Source: an uncultured Sediminicola sp. (GTDB lineage Bacteria > Bacteroidota > Bacteroidia > Flavobacteriales > Flavobacteriaceae). Taken from it: a DNA stretch of 20,793 bases. The notes below the pieces were generated by a model. It saw only the letters and a list, made by a program, of their open reading frames with translations, searched no databases and was not told the origin of the DNA. Positions within the stretch are counted from its first letter, which is position 1; every line of letters starts with the position of its first letter. The stretch covers positions 1 to 20,793 of the forward strand of contig CALHVB010000155.1 of assembly GCA_938039345.1 (NCBI GenBank). Reading direction: 5' to 3'. A program made the position numbers and the translations under genes. This document shows, piece by piece, positions 1 through 8,224 of the stretch.

Positions 1-1
1 A

Positions 2-265
2 GTGTTATATGACTCTGTTTTAGTTAAGAAAATAGAAAAATCCGTAGATATTTCTAAAGTAGCTTTAATATCGTTAAACGAATCCTATCCTACTTATGAG
101 ATTGGGAAACTACAAATTCAAGAATTATGGGAGGTTACTAGTAAAATTACGTTTGGAATTGATGCTACTACAGAAACAGGTCTTTTAAAACAATTACAAG
201 ACTCTATGGACGAATTAAAAAGTCAGTTACGAAACCAATCAAAAGTAGTTTCTGGTGAAGCTTAA
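2..265 (+). CDS. C-terminal part of an unidentified protein (cut by window edge)
   Basis: The frame is open to the left edge, so the GTG at position 2 is probably not the real start. About 87 residues are visible. They contain no signal, membrane segment or motif I can assign. The last 30 residues (around LLKQLQDSMDELKSQLR) have a heptad-like leucine pattern and could form an amphipathic helix. The stop lies 37 bases before the sulfatase on the same strand, so the two may be co-transcribed. I do not recognise the family; the full-length gene lies outside the window. Confidence 0.55.
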   Translation: MLYDSVLVKKIEKSVDISKVALISLNESYPTYEIGKLQIQELWEVTSKITFGIDATTETGLLKQLQDSMDELKSQLRNQSKVVSGEA

Positions 266-302
266 TAAAAATAGGTTGTTTCTTTTTAATTAAATAAATA
301 CA

Positions 303-1694
303 ATGTTCTTAAACAAATTGCATTTCTCTTTTGGCTTATGGTATATATTAAGCTTATTAAGTTTAAAAGCACAAGAAAAACCAAATATTATTTTAATACT
401 TTCTGATGATGCAGGTTATGCCGATTTTGGCTTTCAAGGGAGTAAAGAAATAAGAACACCCAATATAGATAAATTAGCCAAAGAAGGAGTGGTTTTTAAA
501 CAAGCATATGTTACGGCTGCTGTTTGTGGACCATCACGAGCTGGTTTAATAACAGGCAAATACCAACAACGTTTTGGTTTTGAAGAAAACAATGTTCCAG
601 GTTATATGGACAAAAATAATTGTTTGAATGATGATGAAATGGGTTTGCCATTGAGCGAGTTAACTATAGGAAATCATTTGAAATCTCTTGGGTATAAAAC
701 AGCTTATTTTGGAAAATGGCATTTAGGAAATGCAGATAAATACCATCCTAATAACCGTGGTTTTGATGAGTTTTATGGCTTTCGTGGCGGTGCAAGAAGT
801 TACTATGAGTTTAATGAAGATAATCCTAATTATAGGCACGAAGATTGGTTAGAAAGAGGCTTTAAAACTTATGTAGAAAGTCCTAAGTATTTAACAGATG
901 TATTAGCAGAAGAAACAAATATCTTTATTGAAAAAAATAAATCTAATCCATTTTTTGTGGTATTGGCTTTTAATACTGTTCATACGCCAATGGAGGCAAA
1001 GAAAGAATATTTAAAACATTTTCCTAATCTTAAAGGAAAGCGTAAAGAATTAGCAGCTATGGCGTTATCAATGGATGAAGGAATTGGTAGTGTAATGAAT
1101 AAATTAAAAGAATTAAATCTAGACACTAATACCTTAATTATATATACGAATGATAATGGAGGCCCATCGGATGCTAATGCTTCTATAAACAAGCCTTTAA
1201 GTGGTACTAAAGCCAACCATTTAGAAGGAGGTATTAGAGTACCTTTTATAATGAAATGGTCTAGCTATTTACCTAAAAATAAGGAGTATAAATATCCAAT
1301 TAGTACTCTAGATATAGTACCAACTGTTTATGCTGTAGGGGGCGGCGTTAAAGATTCGTTAGAACAAATAGATGGTGTTAATATAATCCCTTATGTATTG
1401 GGAGAACAAATACAACGACCTCATAAAACTTTGTATTGGAAAAAAGAGAATAGGGGAGCTATTAGAGATGGTGATTGTAAATTATTAAGATATCCTGATC
1501 GTCCTGCAGAATTATATGATATAGCTAACGATATTTCTGAACAGAAAAACCTTTCTCAACAACATCCAGAAAGGGTAAAGCAGTTATATAAGAAACTTTT
1601 TCAATGGGAAACTTCATTAGCTCGCCCTAAGTGGCAGTTAAAAAGAATTTACGAGAAAAAAGCTATGGAACGTATGGATAAATACAGAAAATAA
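303..1694 (+). CDS. Exported type I (formylglycine-dependent) sulfatase, S1 family
   Basis: It hydrolyses sulfate esters, most likely on an algal polysaccharide or its oligosaccharides, in the periplasm or at the cell surface. The first 23-24 residues form a Sec signal peptide (cleavage near LKA/QEK), which supports this ATG. The catalytic signature C75-G-P-S-R79, followed by AGLITGKY, is the C-x-P-S-R motif whose cysteine becomes formylglycine. D35-D36 near the N-terminus and D284-N285 in YTNDNGG are the expected calcium ligands. The length of 463 residues is usual for the family. The substrate subfamily cannot be read from motifs alone. The maturation enzyme could be the formylglycine-generating enzyme encoded at 14352-15488. 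The GH29 fucosidase follows convergently, with a shared terminator between them. Confidence 0.93.
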   Translation: MFLNKLHFSFGLWYILSLLSLKAQEKPNIILILSDDAGYADFGFQGSKEIRTPNIDKLAKEGVVFKQAYVTAAVCGPSRAGLITGKYQQRFGFEENNVPGYMDKNNCLNDDEMGLPLSELTIGNHLKSLGYKTAYFGKWHLGNADKYHPNNRGFDEFYGFRGGARSYYEFNEDNPNYRHEDWLERGFKTYVESPKYLTDVLAEETNIFIEKNKSNPFFVVLAFNTVHTPMEAKKEYLKHFPNLKGKRKELAAMALSMDEGIGSVMNKLKELNLDTNTLIIYTNDNGGPSDANASINKPLSGTKANHLEGGIRVPFIMKWSSYLPKNKEYKYPISTLDIVPTVYAVGGGVKDSLEQIDGVNIIPYVLGEQIQRPHKTLYWKKENRGAIRDGDCKLLRYPDRPAELYDIANDISEQKNLSQQHPERVKQLYKKLFQWETSLARPKWQLKRIYEKKAMERMDKYRK

Positions 1695-1712
1695 TATTAT
1701 GTTATCTCTAAT

Positions 1713-1752
1713 AAAAAAGCAGTATTTAATTTATTTTAAATACTGCTTTTTT
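1713..1752. terminator. Bidirectional terminator between sulfatase and fucosidase
   Basis: A perfect 16-bp inverted repeat (1713-1728 and 1737-1752) has an 8-base A/T loop. The arms are bounded by A6 on one side and T6 on the other, so the hairpin has a U-tract on both strands. It sits between two convergent genes and would end both transcripts. Confidence 0.85.
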
Positions 1753-1776
1753 GTGTTGTGATATGGAGGAGTTATT

Positions 1777-3336
1777 CTAATCTACATGAGCATTAGTATC
1801 GCCTCCAATATCATTCTCTACATAACCTTCTAGAGTAATTTTAAAAGAATGAGCGTAATCTGTAGGAATATTTTTTGGCGTTTCTATAATAAGACCTTTT
1901 TCGTTTCTTTCCCATTTAATTTCTTCATTACTTCCTAATAATTTAATTTTTTCAATTTTAGAATTTAAAACACCTAATAAAGTACTAAAAGATTTAATAA
2001 CAGTTTCATCTTCTGGTTTATCTAAAACAATAGCATAAATTTCTTTTTCCGATTTTTTGGTAAAACGAATATCTGTATTGGTATATGCTATTTTTATTTT
2101 TTCAATTTTATGCCCTCCTTCAGATAAACGTGTTGGGCCTTCTCCAAATATAGTCCATGGTCTAGTGCCATAAATAGCATCACCATTAACCTCTAGCCAA
2201 TCACCCATATCTAACAATAAATTTTTCATTACCTCAGGAATAGTTCCGTCTGGGTTAGGAGGAACATTAAGTAACATTAAACCGTTTTTAGAAACAATAT
2301 CTACAAGTATATCTACTAATTCGTTTGGGGTTTTAAATGCTGCATGCTCTCTGTAAAACCAAGCCCCGGGAGATGTATCTGTTAGCCAAACATCTTCTTT
2401 TGGTTGGTTAGGGCGGCCACGTTCATAATCTTTAATGGCTGTAAGGTTAGTAAATGTAGCCTCTTTATAACAGATAGCAACTTCTTTATCCCATTCTAGT
2501 CCTTTGTTGTAATAGTAAGCTAAAAATTTAAGACGAGATTCTTCAGTCATGTTTTCTAACCACCAATCAAACCATATTAAATCTGGCTGATAAATATCTA
2601 TAAATTCTTTTAGCTTAGCCCACCAATCTGTATAAAACTGTTCATCAGGAGTATCAGAATCAAGAGAATGAGGATTGGTGTATAAATCATAATCCTTAGG
2701 ATTTATTCCTCCATGAGCATGTGCTGGGGCATAATATTTCCATGTAAAGGCATGGTGAAAAGACCCTATAAATTTTAATCCTTTAGCTTCAATTTCTTTT
2801 TTAAGTTCTGCGGATGGGTCAATGCCAACAAAATTCATAGCATTCCAACGAGTTACTTTACTATCCCACATAGCAAAATTATCATGATGCATAGCTACGG
2901 GTCCTGCAAATTTAGCGCCAGATTTAGCAAATAAGTTAGCCCATTCTTTGGCATTAAAACCAGATGCATCAAATTGTTCTATGATATGTTTATAGCCATA
3001 TTTTTTTGGATTACCGTACTTTTTTTTATGATGCAAATAATTATTTGTAGGCTTTCCATTTTTTGTTTTTACTTTTTTTCCGTCCTCATACATTTTCATA
3101 CCATGCCATCCAGCATAATGTTTACCTTTATCGGTGTCTTTAAAAGCAGAAGATACAGGCCCCCAGTGAGCGTATATTCCAAGTTTTGCATCTTTAAACC
3201 ATTTTGGTGCTTGGTCTACTTTTTCTATTGATTTCCAATTTTCTTTATACTTTTTAGTTTCTTCTTGCGCTTCTACTGTGTTTATTACAATTAGCATTAG
3301 TGCGAACGAAAAAATAGATAGGCTAAAAAACTTCAT
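1777..3336 (-). CDS. Exported GH29 alpha-L-fucosidase
   Basis: It removes alpha-L-fucose from glycans with retention of configuration. A signal peptide covers about residues 1-23 (cleavage near VEA/QEE), so the product acts in the periplasm or on the surface. The GH29 barrel begins with APKWFKDAKLGIYAHWGP. It contains the active-site stretch HHDNFAMWDS and the nucleophile motif DLIWFDWW, with D257 as the predicted nucleophile. A beta-sandwich-like domain fills roughly residues 400-510, giving 519 residues, normal for the family. The general acid/base is not conserved enough to call by eye. The pairing with a sulfatase suggests a sulfated fucose-containing substrate such as fucoidan, but this is inference. 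I see no type IX secretion C-terminal domain. Confidence 0.92.
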   Translation of the reverse strand: MKFFSLSIFSFALMLIVINTVEAQEETKKYKENWKSIEKVDQAPKWFKDAKLGIYAHWGPVSSAFKDTDKGKHYAGWHGMKMYEDGKKVKTKNGKPTNNYLHHKKKYGNPKKYGYKHIIEQFDASGFNAKEWANLFAKSGAKFAGPVAMHHDNFAMWDSKVTRWNAMNFVGIDPSAELKKEIEAKGLKFIGSFHHAFTWKYYAPAHAHGGINPKDYDLYTNPHSLDSDTPDEQFYTDWWAKLKEFIDIYQPDLIWFDWWLENMTEESRLKFLAYYYNKGLEWDKEVAICYKEATFTNLTAIKDYERGRPNQPKEDVWLTDTSPGAWFYREHAAFKTPNELVDILVDIVSKNGLMLLNVPPNPDGTIPEVMKNLLLDMGDWLEVNGDAIYGTRPWTIFGEGPTRLSEGGHKIEKIKIAYTNTDIRFTKKSEKEIYAIVLDKPEDETVIKSFSTLLGVLNSKIEKIKLLGSNEEIKWERNEKGLIIETPKNIPTDYAHSFKITLEGYVENDIGGDTNAHVD

Positions 3337-3492
3337 TTTCTATTGTTAATAATTATATAAGTCAAAATAATGCAAAGAATAACAGATTAATAGGTAATAT
3401 TAATTCTAATACTACAACAAATGATTTATTTTATACAATAGGCATAGAAAATATTATGTAACTTTAAAACCAAAATTTTAAACACTAATTTG

Positions 3493-4116
3493 ATGAAAAA
3501 AATAAAATTATTAGCTGTCTCTTTTTTAGTTTTAACTGCGTATAGTTGTAAAGAGGTTAAAAAAGAAAAAGAAAAGGTAGATGAAACAAATGCTATTACT
3601 TATACTGTAAGTCAGGATTCTACAAAAATAAATTTTACAGCTTACAAAACTACTGCAAAAAAACCAGTAGGGGGTAAGTTTACAAAAATAAATATTAAAA
3701 ATGCTAAGGCGGCATCATCTGCTATTGAAGCGTTAGATGGTTTAGAATTTAGTATTCCTGTAAGTAGTTTATTTACAAATGATGCTACAGGTACTAGAGA
3801 TCCAAAAATAAAGGAATTCTTTTTTGGTGTTATGGATAATACAGAATTTATAACGGGAACTTTTAAGTTTGATAGTGAACATAAATGTTATATAGATTTA
3901 AAACTAAACGGAGTTTTAGCCAAATTTCCAATAGAATGTATTGTTACGGAAGATAGATATGTAACATTTAAAGGAATATTAAATTTAGGAAACTGGAATG
4001 CTTTAGGAGCTGTAGCTTCTTTAAATAAGGTTTGCGAAGTTTTACATACGGGAGATGATGGTATTAGTAAAACATGGTCTGAAGTAGCTATAGAGGCTAG
4101 TACTTATCTTAAATAG
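3493..4116 (+). CDS. YceI-like domain lipoprotein
   Basis: The start is ATG 3493; an in-frame TTG at 3490 is an unlikely alternative. The N-terminus is a lipoprotein signal with LTAYSC, lipidated Cys19. The rest (YTVSQDSTKINFTAYKT through SEVAIEASTYL) has the alternating beta pattern and the GTFKFD and GVLAKFPI-type strands of the YceI lipocalin-like fold. That fold binds isoprenoid or other amphipathic ligands in its barrel. The biological role in flavobacteria is unknown. It is transcribed away from the fucosidase across a 156-base gap and ends convergently with the GH16 gene. Confidence 0.8.
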   Translation: MKKIKLLAVSFLVLTAYSCKEVKKEKEKVDETNAITYTVSQDSTKINFTAYKTTAKKPVGGKFTKINIKNAKAASSAIEALDGLEFSIPVSSLFTNDATGTRDPKIKEFFFGVMDNTEFITGTFKFDSEHKCYIDLKLNGVLAKFPIECIVTEDRYVTFKGILNLGNWNALGAVASLNKVCEVLHTGDDGISKTWSEVAIEASTYLK

Positions 4117-4133
4117 TATAAATAGTGAAAAAT

Positions 4134-4176
4134 AAAAAAGGAGAAGTATTCTAATCTAGAATACTTCTCCTTTTTT
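4134..4176 (+). terminator. Terminator of the YceI-like gene
   Basis: A perfect 20-bp inverted repeat (4134-4153 and 4157-4176) has a 3-base ATC loop. The right arm ends in six T and runs into TATTTT. It lies 17 bases after the stop codon. The left arm starts with six A, so it may also act on the opposite strand. Confidence 0.88.
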
Positions 4177-4220
4177 ATTTTAGTTTGCCAGTTATGTTAC
4201 CTGAGTACTCTAAATTAACG

Positions 4221-4257
4221 AAAAATAAAAAGCCACTTTGTTTTAATAAAGTGGCTT
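4221..4257 (-). terminator. Terminator of the GH16 gene
   Basis: A 10-bp perfect stem (4230-4239 with 4248-4257, core AGCCACTTT) has an 8-base loop. Read on the minus strand it is followed by TTTTATTTTT, which gives a good U-tract. It lies 24 bases after the GH16 stop codon. Together with the hairpin at 4134-4176 it insulates the convergent pair. Confidence 0.8.
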
Positions 4258-4280
4258 CTTTTATATATTAAAATAACGTG

Positions 4281-5573
4281 TTAGTTACTTTCTAATTTCC
4301 ATGTTCTAACCCAGTCAATTCTCATTGTGTTTTTAGAATCATCACTTAATTCAGATTTTTGAGGAAGACCACCTAGCCATCCAGCTTCGTTTGTCCATAC
4401 ATCAAAAATTATTTCTAACTCTCTTGTAAAATCACGACCAGTATAGGTGTTTCCATCTTGATGCTCACCAACAACAACACTACCAGCAGGTTCTCCATCT
4501 AAATAGAACTGAATATTTTTAGCATCCTTCCACCATACACCAAAAGTATGGTAATCTTCGTTCCAGCTTACATTTTTAAGCGGGTTAGCATCTGATAAAC
4601 CACTTCTATCAAAATTACCTTTGTTTCTTATTGTTTGAGGGGTTTTATTTTCATCGGCTTGAAAATATTGTGAATTCATCTGATTAGGAAAATTGTCGGC
4701 TGTACATCCAGTACAAGATGGGTTAGCATTATTTTCAATAATATCTATTTCATCTCTATTTTCAATATCACCATTATTTAACCAATAAGTATTGTATGTA
4801 GATATATTGTTTGTTCTAATACGGCTTTCTGTATACATTGGATAGCTTGTTTCTGCAAAAGAATGAATTCTAGCACTTTGAAACCATCTTTTCATATCTA
4901 CAGGATCATTAGAATCATCTCTTAAAGTTGGTTTAATCCATAAATAACCATCTTTAACTCCAGAATTATCATTTCCGTCAGACATAGCAACAGGTGGTCC
5001 GTATGGCCAAGTAGATTTAAACCATTTAGAGCTATCCCAAGCATCAAACTCATCAGACATGCTTTCTAATTTAACCCACTGCATTCCTTCTGGTGTTGTA
5101 TTATTAATAGATACAAAAGAAGGTAAGCTAGGGTCTATATTATTAAAATCTTCGGCTGTAGGTTCGTTTCCATTGTCTATAGCATTTACTGTAATACTTA
5201 CAGTAGCACTATCCTTATCTCCATCTTCATCTTCAATTTCGTAAGTGAAACTATCAGAACCACTATAATCAGCATTTGGTACATATTCAAACACACCATC
5301 ACTAACCTCAGTAGCACTACCATTACTTGGTGCACTTAATAAGCTATAATCATTACCATCGCCACCATTATCTCCAATAGCATCATTTGTAGATACTGTT
5401 ACTTGGTTTGCAGTACCAGTCGTACTATTTTCATCAACAGTTAAAGTATCGTCTACTGCGGTTGGAGTTGTATCAACAACATCTGGTTTTGGATCAGAAT
5501 CATCGCCACCACAACTAACAGTAAGTAGTGATAAGGATAAAAGGTACAAAACGTGTTTTCTTTTAAATAACAT
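4281..5573 (-). CDS. GH16 endo-glycanase lipoprotein (agarase/porphyranase/carrageenase-like) with Ig/cadherin-like spacer
   Basis: The chosen start (5573) gives a clean lipoprotein signal, MLFKRKHVLYLL followed by LTVSC, lipidated Cys21. ATGs at 5585 and 5588 are alternatives. An Asp/Ser/Thr-rich linker and one Ig/cadherin-like repeat follow (PTAVDDTLTVDEN to SATVSITVNA, residues about 35-130). The GH16 domain follows, beginning WVKLESMSDEFDAWDSSKW. The catalytic motif E-I-D-I-I-E (E275, D277, E280) is the beta-bulge ExDxxE form, in NRDEIDIIEN. YPMYTESRIRT before it and YHTFGVWWKDAKNIQFYLDG after it resemble agarase and porphyranase-type GH16 enzymes. It probably cuts a red- or brown-algal polysaccharide at the cell surface. 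The exact substrate cannot be fixed by eye. An insert with two close cysteines (SCTGC) follows the catalytic strand. Confidence 0.88.
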   Translation of the reverse strand: MLFKRKHVLYLLSLSLLTVSCGGDDSDPKPDVVDTTPTAVDDTLTVDENSTTGTANQVTVSTNDAIGDNGGDGNDYSLLSAPSNGSATEVSDGVFEYVPNADYSGSDSFTYEIEDEDGDKDSATVSITVNAIDNGNEPTAEDFNNIDPSLPSFVSINNTTPEGMQWVKLESMSDEFDAWDSSKWFKSTWPYGPPVAMSDGNDNSGVKDGYLWIKPTLRDDSNDPVDMKRWFQSARIHSFAETSYPMYTESRIRTNNISTYNTYWLNNGDIENRDEIDIIENNANPSCTGCTADNFPNQMNSQYFQADENKTPQTIRNKGNFDRSGLSDANPLKNVSWNEDYHTFGVWWKDAKNIQFYLDGEPAGSVVVGEHQDGNTYTGRDFTRELEIIFDVWTNEAGWLGGLPQKSELSDDSKNTMRIDWVRTWKLESN

Positions 5574-5626
5574 CTTTTCTAACATCATAAATTTAAATAT
5601 TAAGGGGAATAAAATCAATTTTAGTC

Positions 5627-5634
5627 CAAAATTA
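5627..5634 (-). promoter_or_regulatory. Candidate -7 promoter element of the GH16 gene
   Basis: On the minus strand this reads TAATTTTG, an exact match to the Bacteroidota sigma-ABfA -7 word TAnnTTTG. It lies 39-54 bases upstream of the possible ATGs. No convincing TTTG -33 box is seen at the usual spacing. Confidence 0.4.
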
Positions 5635-5780
5635 CAATTTTGTATTGGTTTTACTTTAGTCGTATTACTTGATAAAAACTTGACATATTAATAATTTTTA
5701 TGCCAAATACTTGATTATAAAGGAAATATTGATTGTTAAAATTTACAGTATGATTACTTTTAAGAAAAGCTATTTGTTTT

Positions 5781-6677
5781 CTAATATTTTATATCGTTCC
5801 AAGTATTAGAATAATATGGAGCAATTTTATTTAAAATTTCTTTAAGTTGTACAATATCAGTTTTTGGTCCGTCGGAAAAAATATTTTTAATTTCTTCTGA
5901 TTTTGCGTCAAAAAAGGTCTGAATTAAAAATGCATTAGGTCTTCTTTTTATTAAAGTTTCTAACAAACGCATTGTTCCTGATATTACTTGTTTTCCTGTA
6001 CTATTATTATCTGCTAATATATCTAAACCTTTTCTATGGTAATTGTACATAGCAATTCTATATTCTCTATAGGTATTAGAAAGTAAATCGTCTATAAGTT
6101 CAAAACGAGTTCTTTCTCCAGAAGTTTTTTGCCAGCCAGAGGAAGAACTTCCGCTTCCTTGAGCTTGAGTTACAATTTTCTGCGCTTTTTTATAAAATTC
6201 TGTTCCACCTTCTAAAGCAAATGTATCTGCATCTAAACCTAACATAATGTATACGTAATAAGATACAACAGCTACTAAATTAGAGTCGATATTATTTTCA
6301 TTATATATTAAGGGCTGAAACTCTATATATTCAAAATTAAGATCATTGTCCTTGTAGTTAAAAATAGTGCTGCTATATGATGTATTAAAAACTGGTCTAG
6401 AAGATTGTACTTGTATATTAGCTTTGAACCTATTGTTCTCATATTCAGATACCGTAATAAACATATTAGCATCTACCAATTCTTGCTCTTTGTATTGTTT
6501 ATTAGACCATTTAGTTTTATTTATAAAATCATTTAGAGAGCGTTCTAATGTTTTAAATATTTGCTGATTTGTTTGGTTTATTTGATCTGAGTTTATAGTT
6601 ACTAAACAATTTAACTCTTGAGCGTATGTAACTAATGAAAGATTAATGAATATTAAGCTTAATATGAAATTACGCAT
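5781..6677 (-). CDS. DUF4835 / PorD-like exported protein
   Basis: The start at 6677 gives a signal peptide (MRNFILSLIFINLSLVTYA, then QELNC). The mature protein opens with LNCLVTINSDQINQTNQQIFKTLERSLNDFINKTKW. It also contains YYVYIMLGLDADTF and a Gly/Ser-rich loop (GSGSSSSGW). I recognise this as DUF4835, a family restricted to Bacteroidota that some annotations name PorD and link to type IX secretion. That link is from memory and is not shown by the sequence. The start overlaps the end of coaBC by 8 bases, and it is the last gene of the bamD-rpoZ-coaBC cluster. No clear terminator follows. Confidence 0.8.
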   Translation of the reverse strand: MRNFILSLIFINLSLVTYAQELNCLVTINSDQINQTNQQIFKTLERSLNDFINKTKWSNKQYKEQELVDANMFITVSEYENNRFKANIQVQSSRPVFNTSYSSTIFNYKDNDLNFEYIEFQPLIYNENNIDSNLVAVVSYYVYIMLGLDADTFALEGGTEFYKKAQKIVTQAQGSGSSSSGWQKTSGERTRFELIDDLLSNTYREYRIAMYNYHRKGLDILADNNSTGKQVISGTMRLLETLIKRRPNAFLIQTFFDAKSEEIKNIFSDGPKTDIVQLKEILNKIAPYYSNTWNDIKY

Positions 6678-7875
6678 GTATTTTATTAATTATTTCGTTT
6701 ATGATATCTAAGGCTACGGCAGCCTTTGTCTTTAATGGAAACGTTTTTATACGTAAATTCTTATCTATAAAACTTATTTTATTTGTAGATTTTCCAAAAC
6801 CAGCCCCTTTATCGTTTAAAGAGTTTAAAACAATGGCATCTAAATTTTTACGTTTTAGCTTTCCTTTGGCATTCTCTTCTTCGTTTTCTGTTTCTAAAGC
6901 AAAGCCTACTATAAACTGATGTTCTTTTTGTTCTCCTAAAGAATGAAGAATATCTTTATTTTTAACAAGCTCAATAGTTAAATTAGCGTCTTTCTTTTTT
7001 ATTTTTTGTTCCGCTACAATACTAGGTTTATAATCAGCAACAGCAGCAGCACAAATAGCAATATCAGTAGTTTTATAGTGTTTGTGTACAGTAGTATACA
7101 TATCATCTGCAGAAACAACTCTAATTAAAGCTACTAAATCGTGTTGTATTTTTAAATGAGACGGGCCAGAAACTAAAATTACTGTAGCTCCTAAAGTTGC
7201 AGCCGCCTTTGCAAGCTCAAAGCCCATTAAACCAGAGGAATGATTTCCTATAAAACGTACAGGGTCTATGGCCTCGTATGTTGGGCCAGCCGTAATTAAT
7301 ACCTTTTTTCCTTTTAAAGGAAGTCCATTATGTATAAAATCTTTTATAAACTGTACAATACTTTCTGGCTCTGCCATACGGCCTTCTCCATGTAATCCAC
7401 TGGCTAATTCTCCTGATGTTGCCGGAATTATAATATTGCCGTAATCCGCTAATTTTTTAAATGTAGCCTCTGTAGATGGATGCTTGTACATATCTAAATC
7501 CATTGCAGGAGCAAATAATACGGGGCATTTGGCAGAAAGATAAGATGCTAATAATATAGAGTCACAAATACCATTCGCCATTTTAGCCATTGTATTAGCT
7601 GTTGCCGGAGCAATGAGCATAATATCTGCCCATAATCCTAATTTTACATGGTTGTTCCATGAAATGCTATTATCTTCATTTTTTTCAAAATTAGAAATAA
7701 CAGGATTTTTAGCTAATGTAGCTAGGGTAAGAGGGGATACAAAAGAGCTGGCGCTATCTGTTAAAATAATTTTAACATTAGCGCCAGCTTTTATCAATAA
7801 ACGTACAAGAAAGGTTGTTTTGTATGCAGCAATACCTCCTGTAATTCCTAAGAGGATGTTTTTTCCGCCTAACAT
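6670..7875 (-). CDS. coaBC: Bifunctional phosphopantothenoylcysteine decarboxylase / phosphopantothenate-cysteine ligase
   Basis: It makes 4'-phosphopantetheine from 4'-phosphopantothenate and cysteine in coenzyme A synthesis, in the cytoplasm. The N-terminal CoaC half is a flavodoxin-like fold: LLGITGGIAAYK, the active-site His76 in WNNHVKLG, and PAMDLDMY at 124-130. The CoaB half starts near residue 186 (GKKVLITAGPTYEAIDPVRFIGN) and has AAAVADYKP and the KIKK region. The length of 401 residues is typical. In the CoaC substrate-recognition flap the expected ACG-type cysteine is replaced: here it reads ELASGLHGEGRM, with Ser159 at that place. The gene starts 3 bases after the rpoZ-like gene and overlaps the DUF4835 start. 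Confidence 0.95.
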   Translation of the reverse strand: MLGGKNILLGITGGIAAYKTTFLVRLLIKAGANVKIILTDSASSFVSPLTLATLAKNPVISNFEKNEDNSISWNNHVKLGLWADIMLIAPATANTMAKMANGICDSILLASYLSAKCPVLFAPAMDLDMYKHPSTEATFKKLADYGNIIIPATSGELASGLHGEGRMAEPESIVQFIKDFIHNGLPLKGKKVLITAGPTYEAIDPVRFIGNHSSGLMGFELAKAAATLGATVILVSGPSHLKIQHDLVALIRVVSADDMYTTVHKHYKTTDIAICAAAVADYKPSIVAEQKIKKKDANLTIELVKNKDILHSLGEQKEHQFIVGFALETENEEENAKGKLKRKNLDAIVLNSLNDKGAGFGKSTNKISFIDKNLRIKTFPLKTKAAVALDIINEIINKIHA

Positions 7876-7878
7876 TAC

Positions 7879-8211
7879 TTATGCGTCTTTCTCCGTGTTT
7901 CTGTAATATATTTTGTCATTTAACCATTCTGTAACGGCTAATGCATGTGGTTTAGGTAATTTTTCGTAAAACTTAGAAACTTCTATCTGTTCCTTATTTT
8001 CAAAAACTTCTTCTAAACTATCACTGTATGTAGCAAACTCTTCTAGTTTTTCTAATAACTCTTTCTTAATTTCAGAGTTAATCTGAACAGCTCTTTTAGA
8101 AACTACAGATATAGCTTCGTAAATATTCTCTGTTTCAGCATCAAACTCATTTTTGTTAATAGTAACCGTAGATACAGCTGCTTTAGAATTTTTTAAGTCG
8201 TTCATGTTCAT
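7879..8211 (-). CDS. rpoZ: RNA polymerase omega/Rpb6-like subunit
   Basis: This small protein (110 residues) has the central segment TENIYEAISVVSKRAVQINSEIKKEL, matching the omega/Rpb6 pattern of one helix followed by the A-R-Q/I-N-like stretch. The C-terminal part (KPHALAVTEWLNDKIYYR) is typical of the Bacteroidota version. It would assist assembly and stability of RNA polymerase. The start could be the first ATG or the one two codons later (MNDLKN). It lies 13 bases after bamD and 3 before coaBC. This order (bamD, omega, coaBC, DUF4835) is, as I recall, common in flavobacteria and supports the call. Confidence 0.78.
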   Translation of the reverse strand: MNMNDLKNSKAAVSTVTINKNEFDAETENIYEAISVVSKRAVQINSEIKKELLEKLEEFATYSDSLEEVFENKEQIEVSKFYEKLPKPHALAVTEWLNDKIYYRNTEKDA

Positions 8212-8224
8212 AACAAACTATGTT

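Noticed and set aside
5574..5618. A longer GH16 reading frame starting at TTG 5618
   Set aside because: The extra residues put a second hydrophobic stretch before a perfect lipoprotein signal, and the start would fall next to the -7 element. An ATG at 5573-5588 is far more likely.
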